NCBI RefSeq assembly: GCF_014195635.1
Contig: NZ_JACICC010000003.1
Location: 124,001 to 188,000, forward strand
Direction of reading: 5' to 3'
DNA: 64,000 nt
Source: Pseudochelatococcus contaminans
Lineage (GTDB): Bacteria > Pseudomonadota > Alphaproteobacteria > Rhizobiales > Beijerinckiaceae
Shown piece by piece: positions 32,570-42,194 of the stretch (position 1 is the first letter of the stretch; each line of letters begins with the position of its first letter). The notes under the pieces are model-generated. The model made no database searches. It had not been told where the DNA came from and worked only from the letters and a program-made list of their open reading frames with translations. Both the position numbers and the translations under genes were made by a program.

Positions 32570-33619
32570 TGCTGTGGCCTGCTTCTGGCGTCGATACGCG
32601 CCGGGTGTCAGGCCGCTCCATTTGCGGAAGGCGCGGTGGAAGGCGCTGGGTTCCGCAAAGCCCAGCTCGGCGGCGATGTCGCCCACCTGCCTGTCCGTTT
32701 CCGCCAGAGCGGCGAAGGCGCGTTCGCGGCGGATCTCATCCTTGATCTCGGCGTATGTCTCGCCCTCGCGGCGCAACTGCCGCCGCAGCGTCGAGGCAGG
32801 TATGCGCAGCACCTTCGCCATGGCGTCGAAATCCGGCCATGCCTGTGGCGGTGTGTTGTTGAGACGGGCGCGCACCTGCGCGTTGATGCCGGAATCGTAG
32901 CGGTAGCGGATGAGGATATTGGCCGGCGCGCGGCGCAGGAACTCCTTCAGCGCGGCTTCCGAACGATTGATGGGCAGGCGCAGGAAGCGCGCATCGAATG
33001 TGAGCGTGCTGGCCGGCCTGTCAAAGGTGACGGGCGCGCCGAAGAACAGGCGATAGTCGCCGCCGCTGGTCGGCTCCGGCCCGCGAAAGTCCACCCCGCG
33101 CAGCGGCAGCCGGCGGCCGGCCAGCCAGCACGCCAGCCCATGCACCATGATCCAGTAAGCCCGATAGGCGAAGGCCGAACGGGGCGGCGTGTTTTCGTGC
33201 AGGGTAATGGTGCCCAGCCCGTTCTCGACGGTCAGCTCGCCGCGCGGCTCGTCGATGATCAGCGTGAGGAAGCGCAGCGTCCGGCGCAGCGCCCGCCCAA
33301 GATCGGGACTGTCCAGAACCGCCCGGCAGATCATGGTGAAGCTGCCAGGCCGCATCGCCCGCGCGCCGTGGCCAAAATACTCGTCCTGCAGCGCCTCCGC
33401 GATGCCGAGCCACATCAGGCCATATTGATCCGCCGTGATGTAGCTGTCCGGTAGCGCAAGCGTCTGCGGGTCGATCCTGGCTTTTTCCAGCACCGGCAGC
33501 ACATCCAGCCCGCGCAGGCGCATGGGTTCCAGTGCCTCCCGGGCGAAGCCGGAGGTTATCATCCGCCGGGGCGGTTGGCTCGCGGGTCGCAATGGCGCGG
33601 CGGATGATTTTTCCAACAT
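32561..33619 (-). CDS. AraC family regulator with arabinose-binding-like N-terminal domain
   Basis: A 352-residue regulator. The N-terminal two thirds resemble the AraC-type arabinose-binding (PF12625-like) domain of OruR/ArgR-type regulators (YGLMWLGIAEALQDEYFGHGARAM). The C-terminal double helix-turn-helix covers about residues 250-345 (LRIPASTLRRQLRREGETYAEIKDEIRRERA; VGDIAAELGFAEPSAFHRAFRKWSG). A GTG five codons upstream (33634) is an alternative start. It is divergent from the acyl-CoA synthetase operon and is the likely regulator of it. A paralogue sits at 55828-56889. Confidence 0.9.
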   Translation of the reverse strand: MLEKSSAAPLRPASQPPRRMITSGFAREALEPMRLRGLDVLPVLEKARIDPQTLALPDSYITADQYGLMWLGIAEALQDEYFGHGARAMRPGSFTMICRAVLDSPDLGRALRRTLRFLTLIIDEPRGELTVENGLGTITLHENTPPRSAFAYRAYWIMVHGLACWLAGRRLPLRGVDFRGPEPTSGGDYRLFFGAPVTFDRPASTLTFDARFLRLPINRSEAALKEFLRRAPANILIRYRYDSGINAQVRARLNNTPPQAWPDFDAMAKVLRIPASTLRRQLRREGETYAEIKDEIRRERAFAALAETDRQVGDIAAELGFAEPSAFHRAFRKWSGLTPGAYRRQKQATASA

Positions 33620-33802
33620 GGCAAAACCGATCACTTAATTCCGGCAATATCGGTCATTGAATGCCACATCGAGCCACGCTAGCACAAGAGGAACAAAAAG
33701 TTTCGCATGCTACCGTTTCGGGCGGCGCGCCGTGCAGGGCGCCAAAGCATGCAGAAGCAAAAGACATGCTTGATGAAAAGACATGTTTGGGAGGACAGGA
33801 TC

Positions 33803-35476
33803 TTGGTTAACTCAGCCGGCGATTTCGAGCGCGATTACGCACAGACCTATGCTGCTTTCGATCTGGACACGGAAGCCGCGGAGCTTGTGGGCAGCCTCTC
33901 TGACGGCATCAACGCCTGTGTCGAAACCATCGACAGATACGCGGACACGGGACGTGTCGCCCTCTACTGGGAAAGTCAGGATGGTCGCTCGGCTCAATAT
34001 ACGTTTGCCGAGCTGCAAAAACTGTCGGCGCGTTTCGCCAACCTGCTGGTCGCGCAGGGCATCGGCGCCGGGGATGTCGTGGCGGGCCTGCTGCCGCGCA
34101 CGCCTGAACTGCTCGTGACCATCCTCGGGACATGGCGCGCCGGCGCCGTCTATCAGCCCCTGTTCACGGCTTTCGGCCCCAAGGCCATCGAGCACCGCCT
34201 GCGCACCAGCGGCGCGAAGCTCGTCGTCACCGATGCCGCCAACCGCGCCAAGCTGGACGAGGTGGAGGGGCTGACGTTCAAAATCGCGCAGGTGCCATCC
34301 GGCAAGCCGTTGCCTGACGGCGACATCGATTTCAGCGCCGAACTCGACCGGCAATCCGAAACCTTCGAGCCGGTATTGCGGCGTGGCAGCGACCTCTTCC
34401 TGCTGATGTCCACCTCCGGCACCACCGGCTTGCCAAAGGGCGTGCCGGTGCCGCTCAGCGCGTTGCTGAGCTTTTCCGCTTACATGCGCGAGTCGGTGGA
34501 TCTGCGGCCAGATGACATATTCTGGAACATCGCCGATCCCGGCTGGGCCTATGGTCTCTATTATGCCGTCACAGGCCCGCTGCTGCTCGGCCACGCGACC
34601 CTGTTCTACGATGGCGGCTTCACGGTGAAGGACACTTACCGCATCATCGACAAGCACGGCGTCACCAATCTGGCCGGGTCGCCCACCGCCTACCGGCTGC
34701 TGATCGCCGCCGGTCCCGAGGAAGCGGCTGGCGTCAAGGGAAAGCTGCGGCGCGTCAGCAGTGCCGGCGAACCGCTTAATCCCGAGGTCATCCGCTGGTT
34801 CGCCGAGCATCTTGCGGCGCCGATTTACGATCACTACGGCCAGACGGAAACCGGCATGGTGGTGTGCAACCATCATCGCCTCAAGCACACGGTGCATCAG
34901 GGTTCCGCCGGGTTGCCGCTGCCGGGATACAGGGTCGCCGTTCTCGACGATAACCTCAACGAGCTACCGCCGCACACGCCCGGCGTGCTTGCCATCGATA
35001 TCGCCCGCTCGCCGCTGCTGTGGTTCTCCGGCTATCTCAACCAGCCGACGCCCGCCATCACCAACGGCTATTACCTCACCGGCGATGTGATGGAGCAGGC
35101 CGAAGACGGCAGCGTGGCGTTCGTGGGCCGTTCGGACGATGTCATCACCTCATCGGGCTATCGCATCGGTCCGTTCGATGTTGAGAGCGCGCTCATCGAG
35201 CATCCGGCCGTGGTGGAAACCGCTGTCGTCGGCAAGCCCGACATTGAGCGCACGGAGATCGTCAAGGCGTTCGTCGTGCTCTCTGACAAGGCCGAGCCGT
35301 CCGACGAACTGGCGGAGGAGCTGAGGCAGTATGTGCGCAAGCGCCTGTCCGCCCACGCCTATCCGCGTGAGATCGAGTTCGTGGCCGAACTGCCCAAGAC
35401 GCCGAGCGGCAAGCTGCAACGCTTCATCCTGCGCAATCAGGAAATCGCCAAGGCCCGCGAGCAGGCGGTCCAATAA
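33803..35476 (+). CDS. AMP-binding acyl-CoA synthetase (acetyl-CoA synthetase-like)
   Basis: A 557-residue adenylate-forming ligase converting a short or branched carboxylate to its CoA thioester. The P-loop is STSGTTGLPKG, the adenine-binding stretch YDHYGQTETGM, and the C-terminal hinge and lysine region GRSDDVITSSGYRIGP and KTPSGKLQRF. A TTG start at 33803 is preferred: GGGAGGA sits seven bases before it, whereas the in-frame ATGs at 33707 and 33773 have no ribosome-binding site. The upstream segment contains a 10-bp direct repeat (AAAAGACATG at 33759 and 33776). It is first of a five-gene operon with SDR, thiolase, acyl-CoA dehydrogenase and CaiB. Confidence 0.9.
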   Translation: MVNSAGDFERDYAQTYAAFDLDTEAAELVGSLSDGINACVETIDRYADTGRVALYWESQDGRSAQYTFAELQKLSARFANLLVAQGIGAGDVVAGLLPRTPELLVTILGTWRAGAVYQPLFTAFGPKAIEHRLRTSGAKLVVTDAANRAKLDEVEGLTFKIAQVPSGKPLPDGDIDFSAELDRQSETFEPVLRRGSDLFLLMSTSGTTGLPKGVPVPLSALLSFSAYMRESVDLRPDDIFWNIADPGWAYGLYYAVTGPLLLGHATLFYDGGFTVKDTYRIIDKHGVTNLAGSPTAYRLLIAAGPEEAAGVKGKLRRVSSAGEPLNPEVIRWFAEHLAAPIYDHYGQTETGMVVCNHHRLKHTVHQGSAGLPLPGYRVAVLDDNLNELPPHTPGVLAIDIARSPLLWFSGYLNQPTPAITNGYYLTGDVMEQAEDGSVAFVGRSDDVITSSGYRIGPFDVESALIEHPAVVETAVVGKPDIERTEIVKAFVVLSDKAEPSDELAEELRQYVRKRLSAHAYPREIEFVAELPKTPSGKLQRFILRNQEIAKAREQAVQ

Positions 35477-35491
35477 CAACAGGAGGGGAGC

Positions 35492-36259
35492 ATGCAGGTT
35501 GCGGACAGGGTTTTCCTGATCACCGGCGGCGCGTCGGGGCTTGGCGCGACGGTTGCGGAGCATCTGGTCGAGCAGGGGGCGAAGGTCGTTCTCGCCGACA
35601 TCGGCCGCGAGGCCGGCGAGGCGAAAGCGGCGGAACTGGGCGAGGCCGCCCGTTTCGTCGCCACCGATGTCACCAATGCCGAGCAGGCGCAGGCCGCCGT
35701 GCAGCGCGCGGTTGGCGATTTTGGCCGTCTCGACGGATTGGTGAGTTGCGCCGGCGTTGCGCCGGGCGAACGGGTCGTCGGGCGGCAGGGGCCGCATTCG
35801 CTGGAGCTGTTCAACCGCGTCATCAACATCAACCTCGTCGGCACGTTCAATGTGCTGCGGCTGGCGGCGGATGTCATATCCCGCAACGAGCCGGGCGAGG
35901 ATGGGGAGCGCGGCGTCATCGTCAACACAGCCTCTGTGGCGGCATTCGATGGCCAGATCGGCCAGGCGGCTTATGCGGCGTCGAAGGCTGGCGTCGCGGG
36001 CCTGACGCTGCCGGTGGCGCGCGAGCTGGCGCGCTTTGGCATCCGTGTCGTCACCATCGCACCCGGCATCTTCGAAACGCCGATGATGGCCGCCATGACG
36101 GAGGAAGTGCGTGCCTCGCTGGGCGCGACGGTGCCTTTCCCGGCCCGTCTCGGCAAGCCGGTCGAGTTCGCGGGTTTGGTGCAGCACATCATCGAAAATC
36201 GTTATCTCAACGGCGAGGTCATTCGCCTCGACGGCGCCCTGCGTATGGCGGCCAAATAA
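35492..36259 (+). CDS. SDR family 3-hydroxyacyl-CoA dehydrogenase (HSD10-like)
   Basis: A 255-residue short-chain dehydrogenase. TGGASGLG is the NAD-binding loop, ADIGREAG supplies the acidic residue favouring NAD+, [21 protein letters not shown] holds the Ser-Tyr-Lys catalytic set, and the C-terminus ([21 protein letters not shown]) matches 3-hydroxy-2-methylbutyryl-CoA dehydrogenase/HSD17B10. It would oxidise a 3-hydroxyacyl-CoA in isoleucine breakdown or short-chain beta-oxidation. An AGGAGGGG-type site precedes the ATG. Confidence 0.92.
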   Translation: MQVADRVFLITGGASGLGATVAEHLVEQGAKVVLADIGREAGEAKAAELGEAARFVATDVTNAEQAQAAVQRAVGDFGRLDGLVSCAGVAPGERVVGRQGPHSLELFNRVININLVGTFNVLRLAADVISRNEPGEDGERGVIVNTASVAAFDGQIGQAAYAASKAGVAGLTLPVARELARFGIRVVTIAPGIFETPMMAAMTEEVRASLGATVPFPARLGKPVEFAGLVQHIIENRYLNGEVIRLDGALRMAAK

Positions 36260-36298
36260 CACCGTTGCAGGCAATTCGGGCATTGGGAGGAAACCAAC

Positions 36299-37489
36299 AT
36301 GACCACGCATGATCCGATCGTGATCGCAGGCTATGCCCGCACGCCCATGGGCGGTTTTCAGGGCGATTTCAAAGACGTGACCGCATCGCAGCTTGGCGCG
36401 GACGCCATTCGCGCGGCACTGGCGCGCTCCGGCGTCGATGCGCAGACTGTCGAGGAAGTGGTGTTCGGCTGCGTGTTGCCGGCAGGGCAGGGGCAGGCGC
36501 CCGCCCGTCAGGCGACGCTCGGCGCGGGGCTGCCGCTGTCCACGGGCGCGACGACCATCAACAAGATGTGCGGCTCCGGCATGAAGGCTGCCATGTTCGC
36601 CCACGATCTGCTGCTCGCCGGCAGCGCCACCGTTGCCGTGGCGGGCGGCATGGAGAGCATGACCAACGCGCCCTACCTGCTGGACCGCGCCCGCGGCGGT
36701 TATCGCATGGGGCATGGCAAGGTCTCCGACCACATGTTCCTCGATGGGCTCGAAGACGCCTACGACAAGGGCCGGCTGATGGGCACCTTCGCCGAGGATT
36801 GCGCCGAGGCTTACCAGTTCACCCGCGAGGCGCAGGACGAATTCGCCATCGGCTCGCTCACCAAGGCGCAGAAGGCCATCACGGATGGTCTGTTCCGCGA
36901 CGAGATCGCGCCGGTAACGGTGAAGGCCGGCAAGGCCGAGCGGGTCGTGTCGGACGACGAGCAGCCGCCAAAAGCCAGGCTGGACAAGATTCCGACCCTG
37001 CGGCCCGCCTTCCGCGAGGGCGGCACGGTGACGGCGGCCAATTCGTCCTCGATCTCGGACGGTGCGGCGGCATTGGTGCTGTTGCGGCAGTCGGAGGCGG
37101 AGAAGCGCGGCCTGACGCCAATCGCCGCCATTCGCGGCCACAGCACTCACGCCCATGCGCCCAACCTGTTCGCGACAGCTCCCATCGGCGCCATCAACAA
37201 GCTGTTCGAGCGCACCGGCTGGACGAAAAACGATGTCGATCTGTTCGAGATCAATGAGGCATTCGCCGTCGTCGCCATGGCGGCGATCCATGATCTGGGC
37301 CTCGATCCGGCGACGGTGAACATTCACGGCGGGGCATGCGCGCTTGGCCATCCCATTGGCGCGTCGGGCGCGCGGGTTATCGTCACGCTGCTGGGGGCGC
37401 TGAAAGCGCGTGACCTGAAGCGCGGTGTCGCCTCGCTGTGCATCGGCGGCGGCGAGGCGACGGCCATCGCCATCGAGCGGCTGAACTGA
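36299..37489 (+). CDS. Acetyl-CoA acyltransferase (thiolase)
   Basis: A 396-residue thiolase that cleaves 3-ketoacyl-CoA to acetyl-CoA and a shortened acyl-CoA. Active-site residues are in place: nucleophile Cys91 in NKMCGSGMKA, His351 in GGACALGHPIGASG, and Cys381 in SLCIGGG. In isoleucine catabolism it would release acetyl-CoA and propionyl-CoA from 2-methylacetoacetyl-CoA. GGGAGG precedes the ATG. It lies 39 bases after the SDR gene in the same operon. Confidence 0.94.
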   Translation: MTTHDPIVIAGYARTPMGGFQGDFKDVTASQLGADAIRAALARSGVDAQTVEEVVFGCVLPAGQGQAPARQATLGAGLPLSTGATTINKMCGSGMKAAMFAHDLLLAGSATVAVAGGMESMTNAPYLLDRARGGYRMGHGKVSDHMFLDGLEDAYDKGRLMGTFAEDCAEAYQFTREAQDEFAIGSLTKAQKAITDGLFRDEIAPVTVKAGKAERVVSDDEQPPKARLDKIPTLRPAFREGGTVTAANSSSISDGAAALVLLRQSEAEKRGLTPIAAIRGHSTHAHAPNLFATAPIGAINKLFERTGWTKNDVDLFEINEAFAVVAMAAIHDLGLDPATVNIHGGACALGHPIGASGARVIVTLLGALKARDLKRGVASLCIGGGEATAIAIERLN

Positions 37490-37515
37490 CACAACAATAA
37501 AAGAGGGAGGAAACA

Positions 37516-38643
37516 ATGATCCTGACAGAAGATCAGGTCGCCATTCAGGAAGCCGCCCGCGCATTTGCGCAGGAGCGGCTCCGGCCCTTCGCCGAGGAAT
37601 GGGATCGCAAACACGAGTTTCCCCACGACGCCGTTCGCGAGCTGGGGGAACTGGGCTTCCTCGGCATGCTGCTGCCGGAGGAATACGGCGGCTCCGACAC
37701 CGGGCAGGTGGCCTATGCGCTGGCGGTGGAAGAAATTGCTGCCGGCTGCGGGCCGATCTCCACCATCATGAGCGTGCACTCATCGGTGGGTTGCATGCCG
37801 ATCTACCGCTATGGCACGGAGGAGCAGAAGCGCCGCTTCCTGCCGGCGCTCGCCACTGGCGAGGCCATCGGCGGCTTCGCGCTGACGGAACCGCAGGCAG
37901 GCTCCGACGCCAGCGGGCTCAAGACGCGCGCGGTGAAGGACGGCGATCATTATGTGCTCAATGGCTCCAAGCAGTTCATCACCTCCGGCAAGAACGGCAA
38001 GACCATCATCGTCTTCGCGGTGACGAACCCGGAGGCCGGCAAGAAAGGCATCAGCGCCTTCATCGTGCCCACTGACACCCCCGGCTATGAGGTGGTGCGC
38101 GTGGAGCTGAAACTCGGTCAACACCCCTCCGACACCTGCCAGCTTGCCTTCAACGACATGCGCATCCACGAGAGTCTGTTGCTGGGGCAGGAAGGGCAGG
38201 GTCTCGCCATCGCGCTGTCGAACCTTGAAGGCGGGCGCATCGGCATCGCTGCGCAGGCAGTTGGCATGGCGCGCGCGGCCTTCGAGGCGGCGCGGGATTA
38301 TGCGCGCGAACGCAGCCAGTTTGGCAAGCCGATCATCGAGCATCAGGCGGTGGCGTTCCGCCTGTCCGATATGGCAACGCGGATCGAGGCGGCGCGGCAG
38401 CTCGTGCTGCACGCTGCATCGCTGAAGGAAGCCGGGCAGCCGTGCCTGCGGCAGGCTAGCCAGGCTAAGCTGTTCGCATCCGAAATCGCGGAAAAGGTCT
38501 GCTCCGACGCCATCCAGATCCACGGTGGCTACGGCTATCTGGCGGATTTTCCGGTGGAGCGTATTTATCGTGACGTACGCGTCTGCCAGATTTATGAAGG
38601 CACCAGCGACGTGCAACGTCTCGTTATTGCCCGGGATCTTTAG
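37516..38643 (+). CDS. Acyl-CoA dehydrogenase (short/branched-chain type)
   Basis: A 375-residue FAD enzyme oxidising an acyl-CoA to the trans-2-enoyl-CoA and passing electrons to [22 protein letters not shown] is the FAD/substrate loop, [14 protein letters not shown] the second signature, and [40 protein letters not shown] the classic C-terminus, with the catalytic glutamate in YEGTS. Likely substrates are isobutyryl-, 2-methylbutyryl- or butyryl-CoA given the operon. AGAGGGAGGA precedes the start. Confidence 0.94.
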   Translation: MILTEDQVAIQEAARAFAQERLRPFAEEWDRKHEFPHDAVRELGELGFLGMLLPEEYGGSDTGQVAYALAVEEIAAGCGPISTIMSVHSSVGCMPIYRYGTEEQKRRFLPALATGEAIGGFALTEPQAGSDASGLKTRAVKDGDHYVLNGSKQFITSGKNGKTIIVFAVTNPEAGKKGISAFIVPTDTPGYEVVRVELKLGQHPSDTCQLAFNDMRIHESLLLGQEGQGLAIALSNLEGGRIGIAAQAVGMARAAFEAARDYARERSQFGKPIIEHQAVAFRLSDMATRIEAARQLVLHAASLKEAGQPCLRQASQAKLFASEIAEKVCSDAIQIHGGYGYLADFPVERIYRDVRVCQIYEGTSDVQRLVIARDL

Positions 38644-38654
38644 GAGGATACAGG

Positions 38655-39797
38655 ATGAGCGGACCTTTAGCCGGGGTAAAGATCGTGGAAATGGTCGGCC
38701 TCGGGCCGGGGCCGTTCGCCGCGATGATGCTCGCCGATCTGGGTGCGGACATCGTCCGCATCCATCCGAAAAATGCCAGGCAGCTGCTGGCGTTTCTTAA
38801 CGGGCCGCATGACCTGCTGGCGCGCGGACGTCCTTCCATCGCTATCGACGCCAAGTCCGAGGCGGGGAAGGCCGCGTTGCTGGATATCATCGGCGCGGCG
38901 GATGTGCTGATCGAAGGTTTCCGCCCCGGCGTGATGGAGCGCCTTGGGCTGGGGCCGGATGTTGCGCTGGCAAAAAATCCGCGCCTCGTCTATGGCCGCA
39001 TGACCGGCTGGGGGCAGACCGGCCGTCTGGCGAAGACGGCGGGGCATGACATCAATTATCTGTCCGTCACAGGGGCGCTCAACGCCATCGGCACGAGAGG
39101 CGGAGCGCCGGCCATCCCGCTCAATCTCATTGCGGATCTGGGCGGCGGTGGCATGCTGCTGGCGCTTGGTATCGTCAGCGCATTGCTGGAAGCGCGTCAG
39201 TCCGGCAAAGGGCAGGTCGTGGATGCGGCCATGGTGGATGGCGTCGCGTCCTTGTCGGCGATGATCCTCGGCATGCGTCAGGCCGGGCTTTGGAATGGCG
39301 GGCGCGGCGAAAACCAGCTCGACGGCGGCGCGCATTATTATGGCGTCTACGAATGCTCTGACGGCAAATGGCTCGCCGTGGGGGCCATCGAGCCGCATTT
39401 CTACAAGGCGTTTCTGGAGCGGGCGGAGCTGCCGTTCGAGGAATTTGCCGAGCAGGAGAATGAGGCGCTGTGGCCCGTGTATCGCGAAAAGATCGCTGCT
39501 CGCATCCGCCAGAAGACGCGTGACGAATGGGCGGCCATCTATGAAGGCACCGATTGCTGCGTGACGCCTGTTCTGGATTGGGAAGAGGCGGCGGATTATC
39601 CGCATTACCGCGACAGGGCGACGTTCGTCGAGGTGGAGGGCGTCACACAGCCCGCCCCCGCGCCGCGTTTCAGCCGCACGCCGGGCGAGATCGGCGGCCC
39701 GCCCCGGCCGCCGGGTGAGGATGCGTCCACCGTTCTTGCCGGCTGGGGGCTGGATGCGGCGACGATTGCCAGATTGAGCGAATCCGGCGGAATCTAA
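38655..39797 (+). CDS. CaiB/BaiF family protein, alpha-methylacyl-CoA racemase type
   Basis: A 380-residue family III CoA-transferase fold. The pattern AGHDINYLSVTGAL is that of alpha-methylacyl-CoA racemases, with His131 and Asp161 spaced exactly as the catalytic His/Asp pair of those enzymes. ADIVRIHPK and FEGFRPGVMERLGLGP-like stretches confirm the fold. It would epimerise the 2-methyl centre of a branched acyl-CoA, letting both stereoisomers enter the pathway; CoA transfer is the alternative. It is last in the operon, 11 bases after the acyl-CoA dehydrogenase. Confidence 0.9.
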   Translation: MSGPLAGVKIVEMVGLGPGPFAAMMLADLGADIVRIHPKNARQLLAFLNGPHDLLARGRPSIAIDAKSEAGKAALLDIIGAADVLIEGFRPGVMERLGLGPDVALAKNPRLVYGRMTGWGQTGRLAKTAGHDINYLSVTGALNAIGTRGGAPAIPLNLIADLGGGGMLLALGIVSALLEARQSGKGQVVDAAMVDGVASLSAMILGMRQAGLWNGGRGENQLDGGAHYYGVYECSDGKWLAVGAIEPHFYKAFLERAELPFEEFAEQENEALWPVYREKIAARIRQKTRDEWAAIYEGTDCCVTPVLDWEEAADYPHYRDRATFVEVEGVTQPAPAPRFSRTPGEIGGPPRPPGEDASTVLAGWGLDAATIARLSESGGI

Positions 39798-39805
39798 AAT
39801 ACTAT

Positions 39806-39850
39806 GCCGGCGAATCTTTCGGCTTTCCGAGAGATTCGCCGGCTTGTTAT
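39806..39850 (+). terminator. Long hairpin terminator between convergent operons
   Basis: GCCGGCGAATCT (39806-39817) pairs with AGATTCGCCGGC (39832-39843). The stem continues inward (TTCGG/CCGAG with one G-U pair) to a four-base loop, giving about 17 bp. TTGTTAT follows on the plus strand. It lies between the CaiB stop and the end of the convergent PaaK-like gene and may serve both. Confidence 0.75.
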
Positions 39851-41094
39851 CACGTATAGATGCGTTCGTCGGCGATGACCTTGCCGTCGTTGGGCAGTTC
39901 ACCGACACCGACGATTTCGGCGGTTCCGCGAACCTTGGTGATTTCGTGCAGCGTGGCAGCGAGCGCGGTTATCAGCGCTTTGGCATCGGCTGAGTTTGAG
40001 ATGGGCGATTCTGCCAGCAGCATCATCTGGTCCGCTTCCCCATCGCGCGTAACGACAAGGCGCAGTTTGCCGAGGCCGGGATGGGCGCGGCCGATTTCCG
40101 CGATTTGTTCCGGGCGCACGAACATGCCCTTGATCTTGGTCGTCTGGTCGGCGCGGCCAAGCCAGCCTCGGATACGCTGATTGGTGCGTCCGCAGGGACT
40201 GGCGCCCGGCAGGATGGCGGAAAGGTCGCCGAGCGCAAGCCGGATGATCGGATGCAGCGGATCGAGCGCCGTTACCAGCACCTCGCCGATTTCGCCATCG
40301 GGCACGGGATCGCCGGTGCCGGGGCGGACGATTTCCACGATCAGCCCTTCGTTAACCACCAGCCCTTCGCGGGCCGGCGTCTCAAAAGCGACGACGCCGA
40401 GTTCCGCCGTGGCGTAAGCCTGATATGCCTCGACGCCGCGTTCGGCGATTTCCTTCTGCAACGAAGGCGGAAAGGCCGCGCCGGAGACGACTGCCTTCTT
40501 GATAGAGGATATGTCAGCGCCCTTATCGCGCGCGGTGTCGAGCAGGATCTTGAGAAAGTCCGGCGTGCCCGTGTACCCAGCGGGCCTATAGGCTTCGATG
40601 AGCTGCAGTTGCGCATCGGTATTGCCCGGCCCGGCGGGGATGACCGGGCAGTCGAGAGCGTTCGCGCCTGAATCGAAAATGAAGCCGCCGGGCGTCAGGT
40701 GATAGGAAAAGGTGTTGAGCACGATCTCACCGGCGCGAAAGCCTGCCGCATGCAGCGCCCGGGCCGAGCGCCATGCATCACGCCCGTTGACCTCGGGCTC
40801 GAAGATCGGTCCGGGCGAGGCGAACAGCCGGCTATAGATCGGCGAAGGCGGGGCCAGAAGGCCGCCGAAAGGCAGGCTCGCGGCGTGCAGGGCGGGCAGG
40901 TCGGATTTGCGTAACACCGGCAAGCGGGCAAGGGCGGCCCTGTCGCGAACGGCTTCGGAATCGATATCCTTCAGTCGCTCCGCCCAGGCGGGCAATTCCC
41001 GCGCGGCGTCCAGCACTGCCGGGAGAGCGGCGAAAAGCTCGGCCTCCCGCGCAGCAGGATCGCGTGTCTCGATCTGATGATTAAAGGCGGTCAT
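39850..41094 (-). CDS. PaaK-like phenylacetate-CoA ligase family protein
   Basis: A 414-residue adenylating enzyme of the PaaK group, which forms CoA thioesters of aromatic acids. LPVLRKSDLPALHA is the N-terminal family stretch; FNTFSYHLTPGGFIFDSG-like and VIPAGPGNTDAQLQL replace the usual Thr/Ser-Gly P-loop; AYATAELGVVAFE is the adenylate motif; and GWLGRADQTTKIKGMFVRPEQI the hinge. The start 41094 follows GGAG. It is the last gene of the minus-strand block containing the Liv importer, after a 195-base gap. The substrate is probably an aromatic or branched carboxylate taken up by that importer (inference). Confidence 0.88.
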   Translation of the reverse strand: MTAFNHQIETRDPAAREAELFAALPAVLDAARELPAWAERLKDIDSEAVRDRAALARLPVLRKSDLPALHAASLPFGGLLAPPSPIYSRLFASPGPIFEPEVNGRDAWRSARALHAAGFRAGEIVLNTFSYHLTPGGFIFDSGANALDCPVIPAGPGNTDAQLQLIEAYRPAGYTGTPDFLKILLDTARDKGADISSIKKAVVSGAAFPPSLQKEIAERGVEAYQAYATAELGVVAFETPAREGLVVNEGLIVEIVRPGTGDPVPDGEIGEVLVTALDPLHPIIRLALGDLSAILPGASPCGRTNQRIRGWLGRADQTTKIKGMFVRPEQIAEIGRAHPGLGKLRLVVTRDGEADQMMLLAESPISNSADAKALITALAATLHEITKVRGTAEIVGVGELPNDGKVIADERIYT

Positions 41095-41162
41095 GCCGTT
41101 TCTCCGGTTTCTTGAAACTGTTTCCAGCAATCGGGTCGACAGGGTTATAAAGCGTCCGGCAG

Positions 41163-41210
41163 TGCGCTCCGGTGAGGCAGGTAGTGCGGTATCCCGAGAA
41201 CCGGAGCGCA
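41163..41210 (-). repeat. 11-bp inverted repeat downstream of livF
   Basis: TGCGCTCCGGT (41163-41173) and ACCGGAGCGCA (41200-41210) are perfect reverse complements 26 bases apart, about 80 bases after the livF stop and before the PaaK-like gene. With no T-run it may be a mRNA-end hairpin or a regulatory site. Confidence 0.4.
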
Positions 41211-41289
41211 GTGGACTTCTGTCCATGAGCACCGGAAGCGCAGAACGTCCCGCCAAATGACCGCCGGAGTAGCGCCAGCGATCGACCCA

Positions 41290-42135
41290 TCAGGAGAGCC
41301 ACCGTTTGCGGCGCTTATAACTCTTCACCTCGCGGAAGGACTTCCGCTCCGCACCGCCGACGCCGAGATAAAACTCCTTCACGTCCTCGTTTTCGCGCAA
41401 GGAAGAGGCCTCGCCATCCATCACGATGCGGCCCGTCTCCATGATGTAGCCATAGGTGGCGTAGCGCAGGGCGATGTTGGTGTTCTGCTCCGCGAGCAGG
41501 AAGGACACGCCCTCCTTGGTGTTGAGATCGCGCACGATTTCGAAGATTTCCTCCACCACCTGCGGCGCCAGCCCCATGGATGGCTCATCGAGCAGGATCA
41601 TGGACGGCTTCGACATCATGGCGCGGCCGATGGCGCACATCTGCTGCTCACCGCCGGACGTGTAGCCGGCTTGCGAGCTTTTGCGCTGGCGTAGACGCGG
41701 GAAATAGTTGTAGACCTTCTCCAGATCGCGCTTCACCGCGCCCCAGCCGTCACGACGGGTGAATGCGCCGGTGAGCAGATTTTCCTCGATGGACAGGTGG
41801 CCGAAACAGTGCCGCCCTTCCATCACCTGAATGCAGCCGCGCCGGACAAGTTCGTTGGGCGACAGCCGGTCGATCCGCTCGCCATTGAACTCGATGCTGC
41901 CCTTCGTCACCTCGCCGCGCTCCGCGTGCAGCAGGTTGGAAATGGCCTTGAGCGTGGTGGTTTTGCCGGCGCCGTTGGCCCCGAGCACGGCCACGATGCC
42001 GCCCTTCGGCACGGTGAGGGACACGCCCTTGAGCACGAGGATGACGTGGTCGTAAATGACCTCGATATTGTTCACCGACAGGATGACGTCGGCGGCCTGC
42101 TCCGGCGCGGGAGTGCTGACGGGATTGAGGCTCAT
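41290..42135 (-). CDS. livF: Liv-type ABC importer ATP-binding protein LivF
   Basis: The second ATPase of the Liv-type importer, 281 residues. Walker A is GANGAGKTT, the signature TSGGEQQMCAIGRAM, Walker B SMILLDEPSMGLAP, and the H-loop LLAEQN as usual in LivF. MEGRHCFGHLSIEENLLTGAF is another family stretch. Compared with E. coli LivF (about 237 residues) it has a 25-residue N-terminal and a basic C-terminal extension (YKRRKRW). GGAGG precedes the chosen ATG. Confidence 0.93.
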   Translation of the reverse strand: MSLNPVSTPAPEQAADVILSVNNIEVIYDHVILVLKGVSLTVPKGGIVAVLGANGAGKTTTLKAISNLLHAERGEVTKGSIEFNGERIDRLSPNELVRRGCIQVMEGRHCFGHLSIEENLLTGAFTRRDGWGAVKRDLEKVYNYFPRLRQRKSSQAGYTSGGEQQMCAIGRAMMSKPSMILLDEPSMGLAPQVVEEIFEIVRDLNTKEGVSFLLAEQNTNIALRYATYGYIMETGRIVMDGEASSLRENEDVKEFYLGVGGAERKSFREVKSYKRRKRWLS

Positions 42136-42194
42136 TGAAAATCCTCCGTGAGCCCTCTCCCGTGCGGAGGGAGAGGGCGCTGTCGATGCGATTG

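Noticed and set aside
35150-37564. An 804-codon open frame on the minus strand across the SDR and thiolase genes
   Set aside because: It spans three convincing plus-strand genes and their gaps, and shows no domain; it is an antisense shadow.
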